From Actinophytocola sp. (GTDB taxonomy: Bacteria > Actinomycetota > Actinomycetes > Mycobacteriales > Pseudonocardiaceae): DNA of 35,841 nt. The DNA lies in NCBI RefSeq assembly GCF_009379765.1, contig NZ_WHTD01000081.1, positions 1 through 35,841 on the forward strand, written 5' to 3'. The notes under the pieces are model-generated. The model had not been told where the DNA came from. It saw only the letters and a list, made by a program, of their open reading frames with translations, and made no database searches. Positions 23,455 to 32,077 of this stretch are shown piece by piece. Both the position numbers and the translations under genes were made by a program. The first letter of the stretch is position 1, and every line of letters starts with the position of its first letter.

Positions 23455-24854
23455 TGTCCTTCGAGCAGGTGGTAGCCACGTACGAGACCCGGCAGCGGGG
23501 CCTCGGCCGCCGGGCGCGCCGCTGGTTCCTCGGCCGGCGGGAGGTGCGCTCGCACGGTTGGCGGCGGACCGACGCGCTGCTGCGGGCGGTCGCGTGCGGC
23601 TTCGGTCTGGCCGTCGCGGGCGTCGCGCTGCACCGGTTGGAGCTGCTGCTCGTGGGTCTGCCGCTGCTGGTCAGCATGATGCTCGTGAGCCCGCCGACCG
23701 GGCGCCCCAAGGTGCGCGAGGTCAAGCTCGCGGACACCGTCGAGGCCGACCTGCGCAGCCGGGTGACCGTGTCGATGGAGCCGGGGGAGGGCGCCGCGAT
23801 CGCGGCGCTGCGGATGCCGGTCGCGTCCCGGTCCGGGGTCGGGCCGGTGCACCTGCTGCCGGCGGTCACCGGCGAGGTGCACGCGGTCATCCGGTGGAAC
23901 ACCTGGGGTCTGTCCAACTACCTGCGGCCGGACCACCTGATGGCGAGCCACGACGGGCTGTACGTGCTGGGCCCGGTCGTCGGGCGGACCACGAACCACA
24001 CCGTGCTGCCGCCGATCGACCCGCTGCGTGCGGCGCCGCTGCCGCCCAGGGCCGCCGGCCTGGTCGGCGCGCACCGCTCGGCCCGCCCGGGCGACGGCAT
24101 GGAGCTGCGCGACATCCGGCCGTTCCAGTCCGGTGACCGGCTGCGCCGGGTGGACTGGCGGGTGTCTCTGCGTGCCGCGGCCGCCAGTGGCGGCGAGCTG
24201 GTGCCGGGCACGCTGCACGTCCGCGAGCGGCACGCCGAGGCCGATGCCGACCTGCTGCTTGCGCTGGACACGACGCTGGACGTCGGCCGGCGGATAGCCG
24301 ACTGGGCCGAGGTGGAGGTCGGGGCGGCGGCCCGGGTGGGCGGCAGCCTCGACACCGGCGTACGCGCGGTGAGCTCGCTGGCCGCGACGTTCCTTCGCCA
24401 GGGCGACCGGGTCGGCCTGATCGACATCGGGCAGCCGCGCGGCGGCGTGTCGGCCGGGTCCGGGCGCCGGCAGCTGCAGCGGATCCGGCACTCGCTCGTG
24501 CTCTCGGCGCAGCGAGTCTCCGGCGCCGGCGAGCCGGTGCTGCGCACGGCGCAGGTCCCGCCGGGCGCGACGGTGGTGATCCTGTCCCCGTTCCTCGACG
24601 ACAAGCTCGTGGAGCTGACCGTGCGGGCCGCGCGTCGGGGCAACCTCGTGATCGCGGTGGACGTGCTGCCGCCGGACCTCGTGCCGGACGAGGAGACGCC
24701 CTGGGGCGAGGCCGTGCGCGCCATCGTGGTGGCCGAGCAGCGGGTCCGCCTCGCGGTACTCGGCGAGCACGGCGTCCCGGTGGTGCGCTGGGCCGACGGC
24801 ACGCTCGGCACCGTGCTCCAGTCGGCGCGGCGCAGGATCCGGGGCCGGCGATGA
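23454..24854 (+). CDS. DUF58 domain-containing membrane protein
   Basis: The 466-residue protein has two N-terminal transmembrane helices at about 40-79 (AVACGFGLAVAGVALHRLEL, then LLVGLPLLVSMMLVS), then a region of paired beta strands. The DUF58 signature lies around 217-240 (ELRDIRPFQSGDRLRRVDWR), followed by a vWA-like fold (LLLALDTTLDVG as the metal-site strand). DUF58 proteins are adaptor partners of MoxR ATPases. The ATG overlaps the MoxR stop and a membrane protein gene follows after 22 bases. Substrates of the MoxR/DUF58 pair are unknown; cell-envelope functions have been proposed for the family. Confidence 0.93.
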
Positions 24855-24876
24855 CGGGCCGAGCGGAGGAGGCGCG

Positions 24877-25494
24877 ATGACCACGCAGGCCGTCGACGCG
24901 CCCAGGCTCGGTGCCGGGCTCCCCGGCTGGACGCTGCGCGCCTTCGTCGCGCTCAGCGGGGTGGGGGTCGTCCTCATCCCGTCCACCGAAGGGGCCATGT
25001 GGGGCGCGCTGTTCATCCTCGGGCCGGCGATCCTCGCCTCCGTCTACGCGCCCGCCTCGCCGGTTCCCTCGGCCGTCGTCGTCGGCGCGGCCGTCCTGCT
25101 CGCCCTCACCGGGGACGACCCGCTGCGACCCGCGGTGCTGGCGATGATCCCGGTCGTCCACCTGTTCCACGTCAGCTGCGGGCTCGCCGGCGTGCTCCCG
25201 GTGACCGGCCGTGTGCATCTGCGTGCGCTGCGCAAGACCGCCGTCCGGTTCGTACTGGTGCAGGCCATCGTCTTCGCCCTCGTCGGGGTGGCGGCGCTGC
25301 TGCCGGTGCGGCAGACCCCCGCCGTGCTCGAGGTCACCGCGCTCCTCGGCCTCACCGCGATCGCGCTGGTCATCCTGGTCTGGCACCGGCAGCGCCGCGA
25401 CCACGCTCACACCGGTGGCGACGGGCGTGGCAACGGTAAAGATGTCACCATGGACTCATGGGGCGAGGGAAATCCGCACCGACCCGGGTCTTGA
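24877..25494 (+). CDS. Multi-pass membrane protein of the MoxR/DUF58 operon
   Basis: This 205-residue integral membrane protein has about six hydrophobic segments (about 19-36, 41-58, 62-78, 85-103, 121-141 and 147-164) and a charged C-terminal tail. It is the last gene of the 21246-25494 operon and has a GGAGG ribosome site 6-7 bases before the ATG. No family is recognised. The last 12 codons overlap the start of the NADH dehydrogenase gene at 25458 in another frame, so the tail (SWGEGNPHRPGS) may not be conserved. Confidence 0.8.
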   Translation: MTTQAVDAPRLGAGLPGWTLRAFVALSGVGVVLIPSTEGAMWGALFILGPAILASVYAPASPVPSAVVVGAAVLLALTGDDPLRPAVLAMIPVVHLFHVSCGLAGVLPVTGRVHLRALRKTAVRFVLVQAIVFALVGVAALLPVRQTPAVLEVTALLGLTAIALVILVWHRQRRDHAHTGGDGRGNGKDVTMDSWGEGNPHRPGS

Positions 25495-26779
25495 TTCTCG
25501 GCGGCGGGTATGTCGGGCTGTACACGGCCTTGGGCCTGCAGCGGAAGCTGCGTGGCAACGAGGCCTCCGTCACGGTCGTCGACCCGCAGCCGCACATGAC
25601 CTACCAGCCGTTCCTCCCCGAGGCGGCGGCCGGCGCGATCGAGCCGCGGCACGTGGTCGTGCCGCTGCGTCGCGCGCTCAAGCGCTGCCACGTGCTCACC
25701 GCGCGCGTCACCAAGATCGAGCACGGCGCGAAGAAGGTCACGATCGAGGCGCCGGACGGCCATCTCGATGAGCTCGAGTACGACGTGCTCGTCGTCGCGC
25801 TCGGGTCGGTCGCGCGATGCCCATCCCCGGGCTCGCCGAGCAGGGCATCGCGTTCAAGACCATCGGCGAGGCCATCTACCTGCGCAACCACGTGATGTCC
25901 AAACTGGACGCGGCGAGCAGCACAGTGGACCCCGACCTGCGCCGCAAGCTCCTCACGTTCACCTTCGTCGGCGGCGGGTTCGCCGGCATCGAGGCGCTCG
26001 CCGAGCTCGAGGACATGGCCCGCTACGCCACCCGCTACTACGAGAACATCGAGCCGACCGATCTGCGCTGGGTGCTCGTCGAGGCCGCGGGCCGGATCCT
26101 GCCCGAGGTGCGGGAGAGCCTCGGCGTGTACACGGTCCTGCAGCTCGAGCGCCGCGGCATCGAGGTCTATCTGTCCACTCTGGCCAAGTCGTTCGAGAAC
26201 GGGCACGTGATGCTCTCCGACGGCACCGAGTTCGACAGCGACACCATCGTGTGGACGGCCGGCGTCAAGGCCAACCCGGTGCTCGCCGGCTCCGACCTGC
26301 CGCTCGACGACCGCGGCCGGCTGCGCGCCACCGCCACGTTGCGGGTGGACGGTGTGCCCGACGTGTGGACGGCCGGTGACAACGCCGCCGTGCCCGACCT
26401 GTCGCGCACCGACGAGGACCCGGACGCGCTGTGCGCGCCCAACGCCCAGCACGCGGTGCGCCAGGCCAACCTGCTGGCCAGGAACGTCATCGCCGTGCTC
26501 CGCGACCACGAGCCCAAGCAGTACTTCCACAAGAACGTCGGTTCGGTCGCGAGCCTCGGCCTCCACAAGGGTGTCGCGGACGTCTACAACGTCAAGGCCA
26601 AGGGCTTCATCGCCTGGGCCATGCACCGCGGCTACCACGTCGCGCGGGTGCCCACGTTCAACCGGAAATTCCGCGTAGTAGCCGACTGGTTACTGAGTGG
26701 ACTGTTACGGCGCGAGGTCATCTCGATGGGTCAGATCAACAATCCGCGGGCCGACTTCGACCGCGTGGCCCAAGGCTGA
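25458..26779 (+). pseudogene. ndh: Type II NADH dehydrogenase, frameshifted
   Basis: NDH-2 oxidises NADH and passes electrons to menaquinone at the inner face of the membrane without pumping protons. The first part (25458 to about 25815) carries the FAD motif VLILGGGYVGLYTALG and ends in DVLVVALGSVAR. The second part (from about 25817) begins in another frame with PIPGLAEQGIAFKTIGEAIY and carries the NADH motif FTFVGGGFAGIEALAELE, the later VWTAGDNAAVPD block and a membrane-binding C-terminus. Family alignment from memory expects two residues (usually TL) between VAR and PIPG, so four bases, or one base net, seem lost at about 25816. This is either a true frameshift mutation or a sequencing error. 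Two TTA codons (26690 and 26705) lie near the 3' end. Confidence 0.85.
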
Positions 26780-26933
26780 GTCGCGCCATTTCCCGCACCT
26801 GGTCGGCGTTGCGCCGGTAGCCTTACCGAGCCCTGCCGGAGTAGGTCCAAAAGGCGTATCCCGGGTTGGGCCAGCGGACCCAAGTTCTGAAAAACCCGTC
26901 CGTAGCCTGGTGATCACGTCCTAGGCTGCGCCT

Positions 26934-27007
26934 GCCCCCGTAGCCCAACTGGCAGAGGCAGCCCCCTTAAAAGGGGTGGAGTGCCGGTTCGAATCCGGTC
27001 GGGGGCA
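26934..27007 (+). tRNA. tRNA with anticodon UAA but class I (short variable loop) shape
   Basis: All arms fold in the standard register. The acceptor GCCCCCG pairs perfectly with CGGGGGC (27000-27006), with discriminator A at 27007. A D arm with GG lies at 26951-26952. The anticodon stem GCCCC/GGGGT encloses the loop CTTAAAA, placing TAA at 26968-26970. The variable region is five bases (GGAGT), and the T arm is GCCGG-TTCGAAT-CCGGT. CCA is not encoded. UAA reads UUA leucine codons, but bacterial tRNA-Leu normally has a long class II variable arm, which is absent. The amino acid it carries is therefore uncertain; the body resembles lysine-type tRNAs of actinobacteria (recollection). Confidence 0.85.
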
Positions 27008-27143
27008 CAGCGATCCGGCAAATTCTCTCGCCTTCGCTCCGCGACTGTTAGCAATTGATTTGACACTCAGCGTGGCGCGATTTCTGGCGCTCATTTTCAC
27101 CAGCTGTTCAACCGACCCGTCGCGACCTGACCCGGCGCCGGGG

Positions 27144-27171
27144 TTGACAGCGTGCGCCCGTGAGGTACGTT
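27144..27171 (+). promoter_or_regulatory. Promoter of the ArsR operon
   Basis: TTGACA at 27144-27149 and TACGTT at 27166-27171 are separated by 16 bases, a good vegetative sigma-type promoter for an actinobacterium. It lies 36 bases before the ArsR start. Confidence 0.7.
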
Positions 27172-27181
27172 GAACCTGTCG

Positions 27182-27191
27182 GTTAATTAAC
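27182..27191. promoter_or_regulatory. Palindromic AT-rich site, candidate ArsR operator
   Basis: GTTAATTAAC at 27182-27191 is a perfect 10-bp palindrome just downstream of the -10 element and before the ArsR gene, and AACCTGTCGGTT overlaps to its left. An autorepressing ArsR-type protein would bind here. This is inference from position and symmetry. Confidence 0.5.
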
Positions 27192-27206
27192 TAGGTGGTT
27201 GAGTAC

Positions 27207-27571
27207 ATGAGCGTTGATCAGCTGAGCAGCACCTTCGCGGCGCTGGCCGACCCGACCCGCCGCGCGATCCTGGCCCGGCTGACCACGGGAGAGGCCACGG
27301 TCACCGAGCTGGCCGAGCCGTTCGATGTCAGCCTGCCGGCCATCTCCAAGCACCTGAAGGTGCTCGAGCGCGCCGGCCTGATCGCTCGCGGTCGCTCCGC
27401 GCAGTGGCGGCCGTGCCGGCTGGAGGCGGCGCCGTTGCGAGACGCCAACGACTGGCTGGAGCGCTACCGGCAGTTCTGGGAGGCGGCTTCGACCGCCTCG
27501 ACGAGCACCTGCGGGAGCTCCAGAAGGAGACCAGGCGACAGGAGGAGCAGAAGGATGTCGACGATGAGTGA
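27207..27571 (+). CDS. ArsR-family winged-helix repressor, apparent frameshift near its end
   Basis: This is a small ArsR-type regulator from ATG 27207 (MSVDQLSSTFAALADPTRRA) with the winged-helix reading TVTELAEPFDVSLPAISKHL and ERAGLIARGRSAQWRPCRL. No metal-binding Cys pair is visible in the recognition helix, so the ligand may be a small molecule. In the starting frame the family end FWEA is followed by unlike sequence that runs into the SRPBCC gene. In the -1 frame the expected tail is perfect (FDRLDEHLRELQKETRRQEE, ending at TGA 27569-27571). One base thus seems missing near 27485. If real, it would fuse ArsR and SRPBCC into one 271-residue protein. ArsR-SRPBCC pairs are usually separate, coupled genes. 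Confidence 0.85.
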
Positions 27572-28022
27572 CACCGCCACCGAGCGGGAGCTCGTGATCA
27601 CGAGGGTCTTCGACGCCCCGCGCGAGCTCGTGTTCGAGTGCTGGACCGACCCGAACCACCTGGCGAGGTGGTGGGGCCCGAGCGGCTTCACCGCGCCGTC
27701 GGTCACGGTGAACGGCACCGAGGGCGGCGCGTGGCGGACCTGCATCCGCAACGAGGAGGGCGTCGAGTACTGGTCCAGCGGCGTCTACCTGGAGATCCGC
27801 CCGCCGGAACGGCTGGTGTTCAGCTTCACGTGGGACCCGGTGGCGGACCAGCCGGTCGAGGACACGCTCGTCACCGTGACCTTCGCCGACCGCGACGGCA
27901 AGACCGAGATGGCCTTCCACCAGTCGGGCTTCGACACCGTCGAGTCGCGGGACGGCCACGAGAGCGGCTGGCGCGAGTGCTTCGCCGACCTGGCCGCCTA
28001 TGTCGCCGGGGGTGCCCGGTGA
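27555..28022 (+). CDS. SRPBCC (AHSA1-like) domain protein
   Basis: This is a 155-residue single-domain protein of the START/Bet v1-like SRPBCC superfamily, AHSA1 branch. The domain begins ELVITRVFDAPRELVFECWT, continues DPNHLARWWGPSGFTAPSVT, and ends with SGWRECFADLAAYVAG. Such proteins bind hydrophobic small ligands in a deep cavity. ATG 27555 has AGGAGG 8-9 bases upstream; ATG 27564 is an alternative. The gene overlaps the expected 3' end of arsR and its stop overlaps the GTG of the next gene. As the sequence stands, it is in frame with arsR because of the one-base loss upstream. Confidence 0.9.
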   Translation: MSTMSDTATERELVITRVFDAPRELVFECWTDPNHLARWWGPSGFTAPSVTVNGTEGGAWRTCIRNEEGVEYWSSGVYLEIRPPERLVFSFTWDPVADQPVEDTLVTVTFADRDGKTEMAFHQSGFDTVESRDGHESGWRECFADLAAYVAGGAR

Positions 28023-28503
28023 CCGAGTCGTTGCACCAGGGCGACCTCGGTCTGCTGGAGACCGACGTCGCGCGGAAGCTGCTGACCGAGCTGATCACCG
28101 CCCGGATCGCGTACATCGCGTTGGACGGCACGCCGCGGGTGGTGCCGATCAACTTCCACTGGACCGGCGAGGAGGTCGTGATGGGCGGGTTCGCCACGTC
28201 GGCCAAGTCCGCGCGCTGCGGGCCAACCCGGCCGTCGCGATCACGATCGACACGCCGGAGCCGCCGCCGCGGGTGTTGATGATCCACGGCACCGCGGAGG
28301 TCTCCGAGACCGGCGAGGTGGTGCCGGAGTACGAGGCGGTGATGCGCCGGACGATGCCGGCCGAGCAGGCCGACGCGTACTTCGGCGAGCTGCGCCGCCG
28401 CGGCACCCGCATGGAGCGCATCGCGGTGCGGCCGGCCTGGGTGGGCGTGGTCGACTTCGAGACCCGCTTCCCCGGCCCGATGCCGGAATGGCTTCGATCC
28501 TGA
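28019..28503 (+). pseudogene. Pyridoxamine 5'-phosphate oxidase-family protein, frameshifted
   Basis: The gene starts at GTG 28019 overlapping the SRPBCC stop. The first frame reads MTESLHQGDLGLLETDVARK and later AYIALDGTPRVVPINFHWTG, then GGFATSAK, the flavin/F420-binding split-barrel fold. After about 28206 the homologous sequence continues in the -1 frame: VRALRANPAVAITIDTPEPP, then VLMIHGTAEVSETGEVVPEY and a complete C-terminus ending FPGPMPEWLRS at TGA 28501-28503. One G missing from AAG(G)TCC at about 28206 explains the break. Restored, the protein is about 160 residues. The break may be a sequencing or assembly error, given similar events nearby. Confidence 0.8.
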
Positions 28504-28517
28504 AGGGAGATCCGACG

Positions 28518-29162
28518 ATGACGACGTTGCCCGAGGCCGTCTCCGCGCAGGAGTGGCAGGCCGCGCGGGACGAGCTGCTGGTGAAGGAGAAGGCCGCGAC
28601 GCGGGCGCTGGACGCGCTCAGCGCGGAGCGCCGCCGGCTCCCGATGGTCGAGCTCCGCCCGGACCACGAGTTCGAGGGCCCGTCCGGCCCGCTGTCGCTG
28701 CTGGACCTGTTCGACGGCCGCCGCCAGCTGATCGTCTACCACTTCATGATGTTCGCGGGCGACGACCACCGGTGTCCCGGCTGCTCGATGATGGTGGACG
28801 GGCTCGGCGACCTCGGGCACCTGAACGCGCGGGACACCACGCTGGTGCTGACCTCGCCCGCGCCCCAGTCGCAGCTCCGGCCGTACCGGGAGCGGATGGG
28901 CTGGACGGTGCCGTGGTTCACCGCCACCACCGAGTTCACCGAGGAGTGCGGTGCCGGCCGCGGGTTCGGGATCAGCGTGTTCCTGCGCGACGGCGCGTCG
29001 GTGTACCGGACGTACTTCACCACCGGCCGCGGCGGCGACCTGCCCAACACCACGCTGCGCTGGCTGGACCTCACGCCGCTCGGCCGCCAGGAGGCATGGG
29101 AGGAGGCCGGCCGCGGGGACAGCGCGCCGAGCAGTTGGTGGCGGCTGCACGACGAGTACTGA
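28518..29162 (+). CDS. DUF899 family thioredoxin-fold protein
   Basis: The 214-residue protein has the DUF899 layout: N-terminal helices (QEWQAARDELLVKEKAATRA), then a thioredoxin-like domain with LLDLFDGRRQLIVYHFMMF followed by the CPGC motif (Cys86 and Cys89 in HRCPGCSMMVD). The conserved RMGWTVPWFTATTEFTEECG and FLRDGASVYRTYFTTGRG follow. The CxxC motif suggests redox or peroxiredoxin-like chemistry, but the family has no established reaction. The ATG has AAGGGAG upstream. It is the last gene of the ArsR / SRPBCC / PPOX / DUF899 operon, a set often found together in actinobacteria. Confidence 0.92.
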   Translation: MTTLPEAVSAQEWQAARDELLVKEKAATRALDALSAERRRLPMVELRPDHEFEGPSGPLSLLDLFDGRRQLIVYHFMMFAGDDHRCPGCSMMVDGLGDLGHLNARDTTLVLTSPAPQSQLRPYRERMGWTVPWFTATTEFTEECGAGRGFGISVFLRDGASVYRTYFTTGRGGDLPNTTLRWLDLTPLGRQEAWEEAGRGDSAPSSWWRLHDEY

Positions 29163-29195
29163 GTTTATATGTAAATCGCGGTAACATGCTCAGTC

Positions 29196-30011
29196 ATGAC
29201 GAGGCAGCCCATCGAGGTCGCGTTCGAACGCCGGGGAACCGGCAGCCCACTGGTGCTGCTGCACGGCATCGGGCACAGGTGGCAGGCGTGGGAGCCGGTA
29301 CTGGACACGCTGGCCGCGGCGCACGACGTGATCGCGGTCGACCTGCCGGGGTTCGGGAGATCGCCGCTGCTCCCCGAGGGGCGCGGCTACGACATGCCGA
29401 GCGCTGTGCAGGCGTGCGCGGACATCTTCGAGGACCTGGGCCTGTCCCGGCCGCACGTGGCGGGCAACTCGCTGGGCGGGGTGCTCGGCCTGGAGCTCGC
29501 CTCGCGTGGCCTCGTGTCCTCGGCGACCGCGCTGGCACCGGCCGGGTTCTGGACGCCGCGGGACCGGGCGTGGGCGCTGTCGGTGCTGCGGATGATCCGC
29601 ACGACCGGCCGGCTCCCGCTGGGATCCGCGCTGCGGTGGCGGTACGTCCGCACGGTCGCCGGCGGGCTGCTCTACGGGCACCCGTCGCGGATGACGGCGG
29701 AGATCATGCTGGCCGACCTGCGGTCGATGGTCGGCGCGCCGGCGTTCGACCTGGTGGCGGCGGCCGGGCGGGGCTACGCGTTCGCCGCGCCGCAGCCGTC
29801 GGTGCCGGTGACGGTCGCGTGGGGGACACGGGACCGGATCCTGTGGCCGCGGCAGGCGCGGCGGGCGGCGGAGCTGCTGCCGCGGGCCAGGCATGCGTGG
29901 CTGTACCGGTGCGGCCACGTCCCGATGATCGACGAGCCGGCGCGGGTGTCGGCGTTGATCCTGGAGACGTGCGCCGCGGCCTCCGCCGCGGCCTCCTCCG
30001 ACGCCGCTTGA
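29196..30011 (+). CDS. Alpha/beta-fold hydrolase
   Basis: This 271-residue cytoplasmic hydrolase has the oxyanion His-Gly at 23-24 (VLLHGIGHRWQAWEP), nucleophile Ser92 (GNSLGGVLGLEL), acid Asp213 (WGTRDRILWP) and base His241 (CGHVPMIDEP), the full catalytic triad in the usual order. A cap domain occupies about 118-195. The C-terminus is an Ala/Ser run. The substrate cannot be deduced. The start ATG 29196 lies 33 bases after the DUF899 stop; the gap contains an AT-rich stretch (TTTATATGTAAAT) that may hold a separate promoter, since TAACAT lies at 29182-29187. Confidence 0.92.
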   Translation: MTRQPIEVAFERRGTGSPLVLLHGIGHRWQAWEPVLDTLAAAHDVIAVDLPGFGRSPLLPEGRGYDMPSAVQACADIFEDLGLSRPHVAGNSLGGVLGLELASRGLVSSATALAPAGFWTPRDRAWALSVLRMIRTTGRLPLGSALRWRYVRTVAGGLLYGHPSRMTAEIMLADLRSMVGAPAFDLVAAAGRGYAFAAPQPSVPVTVAWGTRDRILWPRQARRAAELLPRARHAWLYRCGHVPMIDEPARVSALILETCAAASAAASSDAA

Positions 30012-30045
30012 CCTCCGGTTCGGTCGAGGTTGCAGAATCGCGGGT

Positions 30046-30456
30046 ATGGAAGATCGGCTGCTTGCTTTGCTGAGCGGCACCCGCGATGGGGTGCTGACGA
30101 CCATCAAGCGCGACGGGCGGCCGCAGCTGTCCAACGTGGGGTTCACCTTCGCCGACGGCGTCATCCGGATCTCGGTGACCGACGGCCGGGCGAAGACCGC
30201 GAACCTGCGCCGCGACCCGAGGGCGAGCTTCTACGCGACGGCGAAGAGCTTCCGGTCCTACGCCGTGGCCGAGGGCACGGCCGAGCTGACCCCCGTAGCC
30301 GCGGACCCGCACGACGCGACGGTGACGGAGCTGGTCGAGGTGTACCGCGCGATCGCCGGCGAGCACCCCGACTGGGACGAGTACCGCGCCGCGATGGTCA
30401 ACGACCGCCGCCTGGTGGTCCGCATCCCGGTGACCCGGGTGTACGGCGTGGCCTGA
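30046..30456 (+). CDS. PPOX-class F420-dependent enzyme
   Basis: This 136-residue split-barrel protein resembles the Rv1155-like F420-dependent group. It shows LSGTRDGVLTTIKRDGRPQL at the start, SNVGFTFADGVIRISVTDGR with AKTANLRRDPRASFY (cofactor phosphate contacts), a central FRSYAVAEGTAEL and the terminal RLVVRIPVTRVYGVA. These enzymes use reduced F420 (or FMN) to reduce small substrates, for example biliverdin. The start is ATG 30046, 34 bases after the hydrolase gene, in the same direction. It is the last gene of the conserved core before the right-hand accessory region. Confidence 0.93.
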   Translation: MEDRLLALLSGTRDGVLTTIKRDGRPQLSNVGFTFADGVIRISVTDGRAKTANLRRDPRASFYATAKSFRSYAVAEGTAELTPVAADPHDATVTELVEVYRAIAGEHPDWDEYRAAMVNDRRLVVRIPVTRVYGVA

Positions 30457-30667
30457 GTCCCCTGCGTCGAACCCGCCGCCGGCCCCGCTGACCTCTGCGG
30501 CCGACACCACTGCCGCCGTGGGTCGGGATGGACGTCGTGGGTCAGCGTTTGGCGGGTTGGGTGCGTTTGGCGGGTTGTGGAGCGGGCAGGTCCGAGCGCG
30601 TGCCACCATCGATCCCAGCACCACGCACGCCGGCCCCGTGGTCTCACATATCGCAGAGGAACCCAAC
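30457..30667. other. Intergenic stretch at the core/accessory border
   Basis: No gene is seen here. GCGTTTGGCGGGTTG occurs twice (30545-30559 and 30563-30577) as an 18-bp tandem repeat. The 3' part carries the ribosome site (GAGGAAC) of the following synthetase gene. No convincing promoter or terminator is visible. Confidence 0.5.
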
Positions 30668-32035
30668 GTGATCATTTATAACACGCTGACCAGGCGAAAA
30701 GAGCAGTTCACGCCGATGGAGCCTGGTGTGGTGCGGATGTTCGTGTGTGGGCCAACCGTCTACGACCTCAGTCACATCGGGCACGCCAAGACCTACACTC
30801 AGTTCGACCTGGTTGCCCGTTACCTACGGGCTCGCGGGTACCGGGTGACGTACGCGCAGAACCTCACCGATATCGACGACAGGATCATCCGGCGTGCGGC
30901 TGAGCTGGGCATACCGCCGCAGCAACTCGCCAAGGAGAACGAGCAGGCGTACTTGGAGGACATGGCCGCGCTGCACAACACCAGCGTGGACGTCCACGAA
31001 CGCGCGCTCGACCACATCGACGACATCGTTGTCCAGGTGCAGGCGCTGATCGACCGTGGGCACGCTTACCAACTCGACGACGGCTGGTACTTCGACCTCA
31101 CAACGTTCCCCCGCTACGGCAAGCTGTCCGGCCGCACCGAGACCCGGCCCGAGGACGCCCTGTCCCGGGTCGACGAGAACGAGCAGAAGCGCAACCCTGG
31201 GGACTTCGCGCTCTGGAAGGCCCGCAAGCCGGGCGAGCCGTACTGGGACACCCCGCTCGGGCCGGGGCGTCCCGGCTGGCACATCGAGGACACCGCGATC
31301 ACCGAGGCGTTGTTCGGTCCGCAGTACGACCTGCACGGTGGCGCAGTCGACCTAATCTTCCCACACCATGAGGCCGAGATCGCGCAGATGGAATCCGCCT
31401 CGGGACGGGAACCGCTCGTCCGCTACTGGATGCACACCGGTTTCCTGCGGGTCGGCGGCGACAAGATGTCCAAGAGCACGGGCAACTTCACCACAATCCG
31501 CGACGCGTTGGCCGAGACCGACTACCGCACCCTCCGCCACGTCTTCCTGTCCCAGCACTACCGGTCGTCCATGGAACTCGACGAGAACACCCCGGAGCAG
31601 GCGCGCGGTGCCCGTCGGCGCGTGGAGAACTTCTGGCGCCTGATCAACGCCGGTCATGACGACCGGGCCACACGGGAGCTTACTGAGCGTGCACGCGACA
31701 AGTTCTACGAACGGATGGACGACGATTTCGACACCCCTGGTTCGCTCGTCGCCCTGTTCGACTACATCCGTGAGCACAACCGCAGCGGCCAGCAGCCAGG
31801 CAGGGGCGCTAGTGAGTTCCTCAATGAGGTCAACGCCCTGTTCGACACCTTCGACTTCGCCGCCGACCAGGCCGGCTCGGAGGACGCCGCCATCGAAGAA
31901 CTCCTGAACGAGCGTCGTCGACTTCGCGGCGAGAAGAAGTTCGCTGAGGCGGACTCGATCAGGAACGAGCTAAGAGCGCGTGGCATCACGATCGAGGACA
32001 CCGCTGCCGGAACCTGCTGGTGGCTGGGCAACTGA
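30668..32035 (+). CDS. cysS: Cysteinyl-tRNA synthetase, archaeal-looking type
   Basis: This is a 455-residue class I synthetase charging tRNA-Cys. Cys27 in MFVCGPTVYD is the first zinc ligand, HIGH is at 36-39 and KMSKS at 266-270. The zinc region reads GWHIEDTAITEALFGPQYDL and FPHHEAEIAQ: Asp208 sits where common bacterial enzymes have Cys (WHxECS), while His233 and Glu237 are kept. I associate the EDTAI form and GPQYD with archaeal-type CysRS (recollection), so this is likely a transferred extra copy beside a housekeeping cysS elsewhere. The start is GTG 30668 with GAGGAAC 7-8 bases upstream. It is directly upstream of a decayed region and the graspetide genes. Whether it serves that pathway, self-resistance or neither is open. 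Confidence 0.93.
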   Translation: MIIYNTLTRRKEQFTPMEPGVVRMFVCGPTVYDLSHIGHAKTYTQFDLVARYLRARGYRVTYAQNLTDIDDRIIRRAAELGIPPQQLAKENEQAYLEDMAALHNTSVDVHERALDHIDDIVVQVQALIDRGHAYQLDDGWYFDLTTFPRYGKLSGRTETRPEDALSRVDENEQKRNPGDFALWKARKPGEPYWDTPLGPGRPGWHIEDTAITEALFGPQYDLHGGAVDLIFPHHEAEIAQMESASGREPLVRYWMHTGFLRVGGDKMSKSTGNFTTIRDALAETDYRTLRHVFLSQHYRSSMELDENTPEQARGARRRVENFWRLINAGHDDRATRELTERARDKFYERMDDDFDTPGSLVALFDYIREHNRSGQQPGRGASEFLNEVNALFDTFDFAADQAGSEDAAIEELLNERRRLRGEKKFAEADSIRNELRARGITIEDTAAGTCWWLGN

Positions 32036-32077
32036 CTCCCTACCCCGGATGACAACTTGGGCTATCCACAACAGAAC

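Noticed and set aside
26780..26933. Promoter for the tRNA gene
   Set aside because: TAGGCT lies close upstream, but no acceptable -35 element is at the right distance.
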